From a virus, in the IMG/VR virus record IMGVR_UViG_3300046820_000572, positions 1 to 24,976 of that record: a stretch of DNA of 24,976 bases; one strand, 5' to 3'. How positions within the stretch are numbered: position 1 is the stretch's first letter; each line of letters opens with the position of its first letter. Shown here one piece after another: positions 1-4,837 of the stretch. Both the position numbers and the translations under genes were made by a program. A model generated the notes under the pieces. It was not told the DNA's origin, did no database searches, and was given only the letters and a program-made list of their open reading frames with translations.

Positions 1-205
1 GATTAATAAACATTCCAGTTACTTTATCTTCCAGTGCGTAGTCGTATTGCAGTTCGATTGCATCGTGAACCACATTGCACTGCTCCAACTCTAATTGGTA
101 TACATCAACGTCTTGTAACTTGTTGAATGCATCCTTGACATTCTCTGCGTCAATCTCGATGATTGTCTCGTACACCCTTGTCATTTTAAATGTGTAAGTC
201 TCCAT
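1..205 (-). CDS. Small protein resembling DpnD/PcfM-like domains (partial)
   Basis: This minus-strand reading frame starts with ATG at 205-203 and stays open for 68 codons to the window edge, so its C-terminus is missing. The protein starts METYTFKMTRVYETIIEID and continues with an acidic helix (AENVKDAFNKLQ). That beta-strand, beta-strand, helix layout with a 'xxAENxxxAxxKL' turn is typical of the small DpnD/PcfM-like proteins found in phages and plasmids, whose function is unknown. The start lies 1 nt after the TAA of the upstream gene (207-440), so the two are probably translated together. The family match is by eye and weak; the coding call is stronger because of the tight spacing and the uninterrupted frame. 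Confidence 0.6.
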   Translation of the reverse strand, partial: METYTFKMTRVYETIIEIDAENVKDAFNKLQDVDVYQLELEQCNVVHDAIELQYDYALEDKVTGMFIN

Positions 206-206
206 A

Positions 207-440
207 TTATGTGTTTGCCTTGTTTACCTCTGACGTGCCGATTACTTTAACTCTGTCTTGGTTGCTGTCCATCCACCTTAGCCAATTGTCTAAGTGCCTG
301 TCGTCCTTGAACTCCTTTACTTGCGTGAAGTAAGTCCCGTACTTTCCTTTCATTTCTACCTTCACTATCATTGCTCCATTAGTTTGAGACCCAACATATA
401 CCCCAGTGCAAAGATTGGGGATAGTGCTATAATTGTCCAA
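207..440 (-). CDS. Hypothetical protein, 77 aa, probable TTG start
   Basis: I do not recognise this protein. It contains PNLCTGVYVG and a strand-rich middle (IVKVEMKGKYGTYFTQVKEF), followed by an amphipathic stretch (RHLDNWLRWMD), which suggests a small alpha/beta fold. No ATG lies in frame upstream. The best start is TTG at 440-438, 10 nt after the TAA of the preceding gene (451-627). A later ATG (MIVKVEMKG, about residue 24) is the alternative and would drop the first strand. The stop is 1 nt before the ATG at 205, consistent with an operon. Confidence 0.6.
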   Translation of the reverse strand: MDNYSTIPNLCTGVYVGSQTNGAMIVKVEMKGKYGTYFTQVKEFKDDRHLDNWLRWMDSNQDRVKVIGTSEVNKANT

Positions 441-450
441 ATGAATTCTA

Positions 451-627
451 TTACTTTTCGCATAGTGTTGAAATTTGAATGTATCTGTTAAAATCTTTTC
501 TACTTTTTAATTTACCTAATGCAACCTCAGTTGCCTCGTCTTCAGTTGTGGCGACCACTCTCATTCGAGCGGTACGCCATGTCAACTTGTTACTCTGCCA
601 GTCAATTACTACCGAATACCCTCTCAT
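451..627 (-). CDS. Hypothetical protein, 58 aa
   Basis: The start at 627 is chosen because its ATG overlaps the TGA of the upstream gene as ATGA (627-624). A longer form starting at 636 would lie inside that gene. The protein begins MRGYSVVIDWQSNKLTWRTA and continues with two predicted strands, then a helix (TTEDEATEVALGKLKSRK). This beta-beta-alpha layout is like that of the gene at 1-205, so the two may be distant relatives, but I cannot name the family. It has no signal peptide or membrane segment. The ATGA junction indicates translational coupling to 624-851. Confidence 0.62.
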   Translation of the reverse strand: MRGYSVVIDWQSNKLTWRTARMRVVATTEDEATEVALGKLKSRKDFNRYIQISTLCEK

Positions 628-851
628 AAGAACCATTGGTCATAGATGTATGAGTAAGGCATCTCAGCCAACTCTGCTAACTTTTCAAACAATCTTTCCC
701 GTACTACGGAGTCGTAAACTCCGATGTAATCGTACACATCTCTTCGTCTATCCAGCGTCTCGAATAGCCCGTCAAATGTTGCCGTGTCATCTATCTCAAT
801 TCCAAGTTCATCACTTGGAAAATTCGTGGTGTACCAGTCTCTAAGTCTCAT
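624..851 (-). CDS. Hypothetical acidic protein, 75 aa
   Basis: I do not recognise this protein. It begins MRLRDWYTTNFPSDELGIEI, has an acidic central part, and has a tail rich in aromatic residues (PYSYIYDQWFL). A run of charged residues (RRRDVYDYIGVYDSVVRERL, then FEKLAELAEM) should form helices. Both ends are coupled to neighbours: its ATG overlaps the stop of 848-1165 (ATGA, 851-848) and its stop overlaps the start of 451-627 (ATGA). This chain of four-base overlaps is the main evidence that it is translated. Confidence 0.65.
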   Translation of the reverse strand: MRLRDWYTTNFPSDELGIEIDDTATFDGLFETLDRRRDVYDYIGVYDSVVRERLFEKLAELAEMPYSYIYDQWFL

Positions 852-1165
852 AAGAATAGAAAGTATTTAATGTCAAAATCGTACTTGTCACCCTCATATA
901 GTGGGTTGTACACCAACTCGCCAACCTCCGTGTCGTGGTTGTAAATTGCAATGCAGTCTTGCGTCATGATTTCGCATAACGCCTCCACATGGTTAGCGGT
1001 GATTACCTCCAACTCCCCAACGAAAGTTGGTTCGTCCGCTCCTAAGTAGTCACCTAACTTCTCAGCGTAGTCGTTAAGTCCGAATAGTTTAAATTGGTTA
1101 AGCAACTTTGCTACCTGCTCTAAGTTTAGTGGGTTGTTATTCAACCCGATGTTGATTGTGTACAT
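848..1165 (-). CDS. Hypothetical protein, 105 aa
   Basis: The function is unknown. The N-terminal part (NPLNLEQVAKLLNQFKLFGL) looks helical. The middle (TFVGELEVITANHVEALCEI) and the end (VGELVYNPLYEGDKYDFDIK) look strand-rich and acidic. The ATG at 1165 lies 1 nt after the TAA of the 29-residue membrane peptide gene upstream, and its stop overlaps the next start as ATGA. No RNA element separates it from its neighbours, unlike the junctions further up the operon. Confidence 0.66.
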   Translation of the reverse strand: MYTINIGLNNNPLNLEQVAKLLNQFKLFGLNDYAEKLGDYLGADEPTFVGELEVITANHVEALCEIMTQDCIAIYNHDTEVGELVYNPLYEGDKYDFDIKYFLFL

Positions 1166-1166
1166 G

Positions 1167-1256
1167 TTATTTCTTTTCAGTGATTAATGAATAAATAAAA
1201 CCAAAGGCAAAGATAAATGCAGTGCCAAGTGCGATAATTAATAAGTCTTGTATCAT
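1167..1256 (-). CDS. Single-span membrane microprotein, 29 aa
   Basis: This is a short frame with ATG at 1256-1254 and TAA at 1169-1167. The product starts MIQDLLIIALGTAFIFAFGF and ends IYSLITEKK, so nearly the whole peptide is one hydrophobic helix with a positively charged C-terminus, as expected for an inner-membrane peptide. The start is preceded by the operon's recurring leader (CTAAACTAAAAAACAAATG) and the stop lies 1 nt before the next ATG (1165). The leader, tight spacing and hydrophobicity together support translation. Its role is unknown; such peptides can modulate host membrane proteins or act in exclusion, but nothing here shows which. Confidence 0.55.
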   Translation of the reverse strand: MIQDLLIIALGTAFIFAFGFIYSLITEKK

Positions 1257-1272
1257 TTGTTTTTTAGTTTAG

Positions 1273-1539
1273 TTAAAATTCGTTTAATAAGAAATTATTT
1301 AATTCAGTAATCCTTCTAAATCCCAAGAACTCACTTTCATCTTTAATCTGATAAAAAGCATCACTACCCACATTTGAGCAAATAAAAATGCCATTTTCAA
1401 GTTCAATATAAGACAAGCCATTACTTGGATTGTATCCAACTTCTTTAATTTCCTCTTCCGAAAAGTTATGAGCGTAAGATGCCCAAACAATTGACTTTCC
1501 AATTGCCTCTGTATAAGAAACCGATTTTTGATTGTCCAT
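1273..1539 (-). CDS. Hypothetical protein, 88 aa
   Basis: I do not recognise this protein. It starts MDNQKSVSYTEAIGKSIVWA and continues with a helix, then strands around NGLSYIELENGIFICSN, and ends in a helix (RITELNNFLLNEF). It looks like a compact soluble alpha/beta protein. The ATG follows the TAA of the upstream gene (1545-1823) by 5 nt, with the sequence TATAAAAATCATG, which keeps the A-rich ATCATG ending of the operon's leaders. An alternative overlapping frame (1299-1502) has no comparable leader and is discarded. Confidence 0.65.
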   Translation of the reverse strand: MDNQKSVSYTEAIGKSIVWASYAHNFSEEEIKEVGYNPSNGLSYIELENGIFICSNVGSDAFYQIKDESEFLGFRRITELNNFLLNEF

Positions 1540-1544
1540 GATTT

Positions 1545-1823
1545 TTATAGGTTATATTCGTTTAATACTTCTTTGAATCCATAGTACACTTGTTTTCTGT
1601 ATGCATCGGTGATATGACCAATCACGCTAGACATCATCAGAGATGTGGTCGTCACATAGTTAATTTCCACCAAGTTAAGCAACTGCTTGTAGGTGTACCC
1701 GTTTACAATACTATCTAGCAACTCCGCCTTACTTGTCACGTGTTGCTCCAAAAATTTGCCTGTGATTTTTGCCTCGATGTGGGCATCGGCAATTGCCTTT
1801 ACTTTTTTGCTGATTCGTTTCAT
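1545..1823 (-). CDS. Hypothetical basic helical protein, 92 aa
   Basis: The N-terminus is basic (MKRISKKVKAIADAHIEAK) and the rest is mostly helical, with TYKQLLNLVEINYVTTTSLMM and a tail ITDAYRKQVYYGFKEVLNEY. No conserved motif is recognised. The ATG overlaps the TGA of the upstream gene as ATGA (1823-1820), which fixes the start. A basic, helical and small protein could bind nucleic acid or a host protein; this is inference only. Confidence 0.65.
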   Translation of the reverse strand: MKRISKKVKAIADAHIEAKITGKFLEQHVTSKAELLDSIVNGYTYKQLLNLVEINYVTTTSLMMSSVIGHITDAYRKQVYYGFKEVLNEYNL

Positions 1824-2017
1824 GCGTCTAACTCTTTAACTTTGTCTAAGAAATTTAAAATTGATTCGTATGTACCAATGTTTCTACCATTTTCTAAATC
1901 CCATACTTCCCAGTCTTCATATAGTAGTATCAACTCCCCAAATAGTATATCGTATTCGGTTTTAGGATTAAATATAATCTCGTGTAGTTTGGTAAAAAGA
2001 AAGAAATTGTAGTCCAT
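1820..2017 (-). CDS. Hypothetical protein, 65 aa
   Basis: The frame could begin at 2050, but the ATG at 2017-2015 is preferred. It is preceded by the operon's shared leader (ACCTAAACAATTTAATCATG), and starting there leaves the structured RNA element at 2048-2088 outside the gene. The product starts MDYNFFLFTKLHEIIFNPKT and contains EDWEVWDLENGRNIGTYESI, rich in aromatic and acidic residues. The function is unknown. It is the first gene downstream of RNA element A. Confidence 0.62.
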   Translation of the reverse strand: MDYNFFLFTKLHEIIFNPKTEYDILFGELILLYEDWEVWDLENGRNIGTYESILNFLDKVKELDA

Positions 2018-2047
2018 GATTAAATTGTTTAGGTTATAAATAAATAG

Positions 2048-2088
2048 CACCTACTCGCAATCAAATGCCACGCTCAAGGCGGTAGGTG
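2048..2088 (-). ncRNA. RNA element A: three-stem intergenic motif, family unknown
   Basis: Read on the minus strand, this has a 7-bp outer stem (CACCUAC with GUAGGUG), then at once a 3-bp inner hairpin (CGC, loop CUUGA, GCG), then the 16-nt stretch UGGCAUUUGAUUGCGA, which may form a third small stem (GCA with UGC). Element B (3913-3951) has the same order and spacing with different paired bases and an almost identical 16-nt stretch. It lies between the stop of 2095-2295 and the leader of 1820-2017, the position that hammerhead ribozymes occupy at other junctions of this operon. I do not recognise it as a known riboswitch or ribozyme. The structure is well supported; the function is inferred. 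Confidence 0.6.
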
Positions 2089-2094
2089 TGTAAG

Positions 2095-2295
2095 TTAATC
2101 CTCTTCTTCATCGTACCAATCAGTCCAATAGATTGAGCCATCATCGTACGCTTCTTGTATATCCTTGTAATCATTTTCGATACACCATTGCAGTGCATCT
2201 TCCTCGTTTGCGAAGTACATTCCGCATCCTTCAGCGTACCATCCTTCATTCATCCCTTCTCCCGTTATGGAGCATTTTCTTGCAAACTTTTCCAT
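2095..2295 (-). CDS. Small acidic conserved phage protein, 66 aa
   Basis: The product begins MEKFARKCSITGEGMNEGWY and continues with a helix (ANEEDALQWCIENDYK) and an acidic aromatic tail (IYWTDWYDEEED). The CxxTGxGMNEG pattern followed by a helical 'YKDIQEAYDDG' segment is familiar from small proteins of many phages, whose function is not established. The two N-terminal cysteines (one in KCSITG, one in AEGCGM) could help bind a metal, but the set is too small for a firm zinc-finger call. The ATG is 1 nt after the TAA of the gene at 2297-2524. RNA element A follows directly after its stop. Confidence 0.68.
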   Translation of the reverse strand: MEKFARKCSITGEGMNEGWYAEGCGMYFANEEDALQWCIENDYKDIQEAYDDGSIYWTDWYDEEED

Positions 2296-2296
2296 G

Positions 2297-2524
2297 TTAC
2301 GCTAGTCTAGGTAAGAAAAATTCATCTTCAATTTTCAACCCATTGTAGTCGTGTATAATTGTGCCAGCAACTAGGTCGGGGCAATTTTTATCTAGTGATA
2401 CCAACTTATCGAAGTCGATTTTCATGTCTAAAGTCTGAGCAATATGAATGCAAGCCAAAAAAGAATGGTCTTTTTTCAGATGCTTTTCAACGATTGCTAA
2501 TGTTTTTAATATGTTACTTTCCAT
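2297..2524 (-). CDS. Hypothetical protein, 75 aa
   Basis: I do not recognise this protein. It has a helical N-terminal half (ILKTLAIVEKHLKKDHSFLA then CIHIAQTLDMKIDFDKLVSL) and a strand-rich C-terminal half (DLVAGTIIHDYNGLKIEDEF). Its start lies 2 nt after the TAA of the upstream gene, in the context AATAATCATGG, and its stop lies 1 nt before the next ATG. This junction carries no RNA element. Confidence 0.62.
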   Translation of the reverse strand: MESNILKTLAIVEKHLKKDHSFLACIHIAQTLDMKIDFDKLVSLDKNCPDLVAGTIIHDYNGLKIEDEFFLPRLA

Positions 2525-2526
2525 GA

Positions 2527-2799
2527 TTATTTTAGTGAAGATTTTTCGTTTATTATATTTTTTATATCATTAAATGTTTTAAATGTAAAATATCCTTTAC
2601 TTGGTATAAATACTCGTGAAGTTGAATACTCTATTTTAATTTCTTGTAAATCGTAATTGTATTTATCTTCAATATTATACTTTACACTAAAACTACTTAC
2701 ATTATCTCCATATCTATTTGGAAATTCTGAAAATTCCTTTACTTCCCCTACTCCATTTTTTGTTTTAAGAAATTCAAAAACATCATCGTGTATTTTCAT
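2527..2799 (-). CDS. Hypothetical protein, 90 aa
   Basis: The function is unknown. The protein starts MKIHDDVFEFLKTKNGVGEV and is rich in strands and aromatic residues (SSFSVKYNIEDKYNYDLQEI, then KGYFTFKTFNDIKNIIN), suggesting a small beta-sheet protein with a terminal helix. The gene is very AT-rich. It is the cistron just downstream of hammerhead ribozyme 1. Cleavage there would give its message a 20-nt 5' leader reading UUAACCUAAACAAUUUAAUC before AUG. Confidence 0.64.
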   Translation of the reverse strand: MKIHDDVFEFLKTKNGVGEVKEFSEFPNRYGDNVSSFSVKYNIEDKYNYDLQEIKIEYSTSRVFIPSKGYFTFKTFNDIKNIINEKSSLK

Positions 2800-2812
2800 G
2801 ATTAAATTGTTT

Positions 2813-2866
2813 AGGTTAAGACCAGCCGTAGGCTGGTTTCGTCCTTATGGACTCATCAGTTAACCT
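2813..2866 (-). ncRNA. Type I hammerhead ribozyme 1
   Basis: On the minus strand all core parts are present in order: stem I 5' strand AGGUUAA; core CUGAUGA (2859-2853); stem II GUCC, loop AUAA, GGAC; core GAAA (2840-2837); stem III CCAGCC, loop UAC, GGCUGG; then UC, with the scissile C at 2820; and stem I 3' strand UUAACCU. The last A of GAAA pairs with the U before the scissile C, as in canonical hammerheads. The ends are open at stem I, making it type I. It begins 1 nt after the TAA of 2868-3074 and releases the message for 2527-2799. No obvious stem I internal loop is seen, so tertiary loop contacts may be minimal. Confidence 0.93.
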
Positions 2867-2867
2867 G

Positions 2868-3074
2868 TTATTTGAAATATTCAACATGTATTACTCCACC
2901 ATGGAAGTGTGCCATGACCTTATCATCCGACATTAAAATCTTTAAAAATCCAGAGGATGAATCTGTTATTTCTACATGATTTTTGCATTTAGAAATTCTA
3001 AAACTAGGCTGACTTCCGCCATAGTTTTTTGCTAGGAAAATTACTCGGGATAAAGTGAATTCTAAAGTTTCCAT
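2868..3074 (-). CDS. Hypothetical protein, 68 aa
   Basis: I do not recognise this protein. It begins METLEFTLSRVIFLAKNYGG and is rich in predicted strands (FRISKCKNHVEITDSS, FLKILMSDDKVMAHFHGG, VIHVEYFK). Two histidines flank a GG turn (HFHGGVIH). It lies between two hammerhead ribozymes: cleavage by ribozyme 2 upstream gives a 26-nt leader ending ACACACACAUC before AUG, and ribozyme 1 would cut just after its stop codon. If both act, this gene becomes a separate one-gene message. Confidence 0.64.
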   Translation of the reverse strand: METLEFTLSRVIFLAKNYGGSQPSFRISKCKNHVEITDSSSGFLKILMSDDKVMAHFHGGVIHVEYFK

Positions 3075-3094
3075 GATGTGTGTGTTTAGGTTTT

Positions 3095-3144
3095 GGTTAA
3101 GACGCCCGTAGGCGTTTCGGATATTAAATCCTCATCAGTTAACC
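3095..3144 (-). ncRNA. Type I hammerhead ribozyme 2
   Basis: Minus-strand order: stem I GGUUAA; core CUGAUGA (3138-3132); stem II GGAU, loop UUAAU, AUCC; core GAAA (3118-3115); stem III CGCC, loop UACG, GGCG; UC, with the scissile C at 3101; and stem I UUAACC. Compared with ribozyme 1, stems II and III differ in sequence but still pair, which supports selection on structure. The first G of stem I is the last base of the TAG stop of 3144-3464, so the ribozyme is fused to the end of that gene. Confidence 0.93.
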
Positions 3145-3464
3145 TATGCAAGCCAATCTCCAATATTCCCGTCATCACTCCAGCCATTTGCATCAGCAAA
3201 CTGCTTCCATTCATTCCAAAATTTTGCTTCTTTTTTGTTATATCCGTAGCCGTTCCCGTTTAATAATTCGAGTAATTCACACCCTTCATTATATGGCTTT
3301 GAATAGCACATATATTCCCATGAATATCCAGCGTAAAGTAGGTTTCTACAAGTATTTACCCTCCTTGCCGCATTTAATAAAGTTTTTATAAATTCAGGAT
3401 TTTTTACTCCCGATTTTTCAATCATCACTTCGTACTCATTTTTGATGTCTAGCCAATTTGCCAT
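3144..3464 (-). CDS. Hypothetical protein, 106 aa
   Basis: The function is unknown. The protein begins MANWLDIKNEYEVMIEKSGV, is mostly helical, and is unusually rich in Trp, Tyr and Asn (YAGYSWEYMCYSKPYNEG, GNGYGYNKKEAKFWNEWKQF). A second helical region ends in an acidic, Trp-containing tail (NGWSDDGNIGDWLA). The ATG is preceded by the shared leader (CTAAACAAAAAAAATCATG), just after the stop of the small membrane protein gene 3482-3586. Hammerhead ribozyme 2 begins within its stop codon. Confidence 0.66.
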   Translation of the reverse strand: MANWLDIKNEYEVMIEKSGVKNPEFIKTLLNAARRVNTCRNLLYAGYSWEYMCYSKPYNEGCELLELLNGNGYGYNKKEAKFWNEWKQFADANGWSDDGNIGDWLA

Positions 3465-3481
3465 GATTTTTTTTGTTTAGA

Positions 3482-3586
3482 TTACCAAATAGTTTTTTCT
3501 AATTCAATTCCGAAGAAAGAACCGATTGTGATTGCAATTGCTAAGATTACAATTGTGATTACCCATGATTTTGTGTTATCGCTCAT
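3482..3586 (-). CDS. Single-span membrane microprotein, 34 aa
   Basis: ATG is at 3586-3584 and TAA at 3484-3482. The product starts MSDNTKSWVITIVILAIAIT and ends IGSFFGIELEKTIW: a short polar N-terminus, one hydrophobic helix of about 18 residues, then a mixed-charge tail. It is preceded by the shared leader (ATAAACTAAAAAATCATG), and hammerhead ribozyme 3 would cut 21 nt upstream of its AUG. Having its own processed leader supports it as a real gene. It is the second membrane microprotein in the operon after 1167-1256; they share no clear sequence. Confidence 0.6.
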   Translation of the reverse strand: MSDNTKSWVITIVILAIAITIGSFFGIELEKTIW

Positions 3587-3601
3587 GATTTTTTAGTTTA
3601 T

Positions 3602-3653
3602 GGTTAAGACTGCCTTTCGGCAGTTTCGGTCAATTAGACCTCTTCAGTTAACC
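3602..3653 (-). ncRNA. Type I hammerhead ribozyme 3 (CUGAAGA core)
   Basis: Minus-strand order: stem I GGUUAA; core CUGAAGA (3647-3641); stem II GGUC, loop UAAUU, GACC; core GAAA (3627-3624); stem III CUGCC, loop GAAA, GGCAG; UC, with the scissile C at 3608; and stem I UUAACC. The only core change is U to A at position 7, the one position of CUGANGA known to tolerate any base, so activity is expected. Stems II and III again differ from the other copies but pair fully. Stem I GGUUAA includes the last glycine codon and TAA of 3648-3884, so the gene ends inside the ribozyme. Confidence 0.92.
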
Positions 3654-3884
3654 TTTTGCAATTATTTTGGAAACTAACGTTTCTAGTTGGTCAATTACAT
3701 CGTTTGGGATATTCGAGCCATTTTTTGCAGTCCATTGCAATGGAGCGGATAACCCATTTAAAATTGCTATCCTCTGCCCTTTGTAAAACACATCTGTAAA
3801 TCCCTCGTACATAGTAGGGACTTTCTTGAATTGGAATGTGTTATTGTCACTCAAATTTTCAGTGTTGATAAGTAGATTTCTCAT
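3648..3884 (-). CDS. Hypothetical protein, 78 aa; first gene of the minus-strand operon
   Basis: I do not recognise this protein. It begins MRNLLINTENLSDNNTFQFK and has a strand-rich middle (YEGFTDVFYKGQRIAILNGL) and a C-terminal helix (VIDQLETLVSKIIAKG). No gene is evident upstream on this strand, so it probably opens the operon. Its ATG is preceded by the shared leader CTAACCTAAACAAATAATAC, and by RNA element B further upstream. Its last codon and stop form part of stem I of hammerhead ribozyme 3. Confidence 0.64.
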   Translation of the reverse strand: MRNLLINTENLSDNNTFQFKKVPTMYEGFTDVFYKGQRIAILNGLSAPLQWTAKNGSNIPNDVIDQLETLVSKIIAKG

Positions 3885-3912
3885 GGTATTATTTGTTTAG
3901 GTTAGTTATAGT

Positions 3913-3951
3913 CCCCTATCGCAATCGAATGCCACACCCATAGTGTAGGGG
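3913..3951 (-). ncRNA. RNA element B: three-stem intergenic motif, family unknown
   Basis: Minus strand: outer stem CCCCUA with UAGGGG; inner hairpin CAC, loop UAUGG, GUG; then UGGCAUUCGAUUGCGA directly before the closing strand. Against element A (2048-2088), both stems are re-paired with different bases, while the 16-nt stretch differs only at one pyrimidine. Order and spacing are the same, apart from one fewer outer pair. It sits 28 nt upstream of the first gene of the operon (3648-3884), followed by the ACCUAAAC leader. It could be a self-cleaving RNA, an RNase or protein-binding element, or a small regulatory aptamer; the sequence alone does not decide. Confidence 0.6.
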
Positions 3952-4524
3952 ATGTATACATTGGACATCTAGGTATAACGCTTAATTGGATGCTACCCTA
4001 CGATTCATCATTCGATGTCTAATGCTATGTTTTAATCCGTCCCTGTTACCCTAGCCGTCAGGTTACTCTACAGGTCATGTTATACACTTGTATTGTGTCA
4101 CACCCAGTGGGCGTATTTCAGCATGTCAAAGAACTTCAAGGCCGTGTGCCGTTGTTGATGATTCAAAGATGGGGGGACGGGCTTCAGAATTCCAAATTTC
4201 ATGCAAATATTTTTTTCAACTTTCTTGTAACTGCTTGATAATCAGGGAGAAAATTTTCAATCTAGGTCGGTTGGATATCCATGGTCTAAGTTGGCCTACC
4301 TTGGCCATTTGACACGAAATGCATGAAAAATGTCCGATATCGATCACTTTTGTCCGAAAATGAACACTATGGAGGAAATGCCCTAAGTTTTCTTTGTAAT
4401 GCATTGTAAATCAGTGAGTTATATTTTGTTTCTTGGAAATTTGTTGATTTTTTGAATCTTAAATATGATTGGAGGGATAAAGCAATCTCTGAGTATGTCT
4501 TGCATAAAATCCCATAAAGGAATT

Positions 4525-4538
4525 GCGTACGCGTACGC
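4525..4538. repeat. 14-bp perfect palindrome GCGTACGCGTACGC
   Basis: The sequence reads the same on both strands and is made of alternating GCGTAC units in otherwise unremarkable non-coding DNA. It lies just upstream of the TTGAC dyads. It could be a protein-binding site; no partner is identified. Confidence 0.5.
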
Positions 4539-4550
4539 GTGAGGGGAAAC

Positions 4551-4642
4551 TTGACTTCCGTTCAAAAAGTCTTTTTCGATAAATTGACCAGCGTTCAATT
4601 GCGTCATAATTGCGTCAGTTGAGTAAGTTGACCAGCGGTCAA
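4551..4642. promoter_or_regulatory. Three phased 15-bp dyads (TTGAC-N5-GTCAA type)
   Basis: TTGACTTCCGTTCAA (4551-4565), TTGACCAGCGTTCAA (4584-4598) and TTGACCAGCGGTCAA (4628-4642) are variants of one inverted repeat, the last having perfect arms (TTGACC-AGC-GGTCAA). Start-to-start distances are 33 and 44 bp, that is three and four helical turns, so all three face the same side of the DNA. Two AATTGCGTCA direct repeats, 11 bp apart (4597-4606, 4608-4617), lie between them. This is the layout of cooperative binding sites for a dimeric protein such as a repressor or replication initiator. Confidence 0.6.
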
Positions 4643-4747
4643 TAACTGCTTATCTGCATATTTGCATAAGCGGTTATGCTCGTACGGACATTGCGTAAAT
4701 GCTTATTTGCTTAGGCAACTTTGTCACTAATTGTCGCAAAGATGTGA

Positions 4748-4816
4748 CACAACTGCCGACACAAACGACACAAAGCCAGCACAAAATCGACACAAATGGC
4801 ACAAATATCGACACAA
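4748..4816. repeat. Helically phased CACAA array (iteron-like)
   Basis: CACAA occurs at 4748, 4760, 4769, 4780, 4791, 4800 and 4812, usually within CGACACAA or GGCACAAA. Intervals are 12, 9, 11, 11, 9 and 12 bp, averaging close to one helical turn, and the interval pattern is itself symmetrical. A GTGTCA at 4819-4824 gives an inverted copy of the GACAC part. The period is not a multiple of three, so it is not a coding repeat. Iteron-type replication origins and cooperative operator arrays look like this. Confidence 0.6.
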
Positions 4817-4837
4817 CTCGTGTCAAAATAGGCCTTT

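Noticed and set aside
627-636. Longer start (MVLMRGY) for the gene 451-627
   Set aside because: The ATGA overlap at 627-624 matches the coupling used by neighbouring genes.
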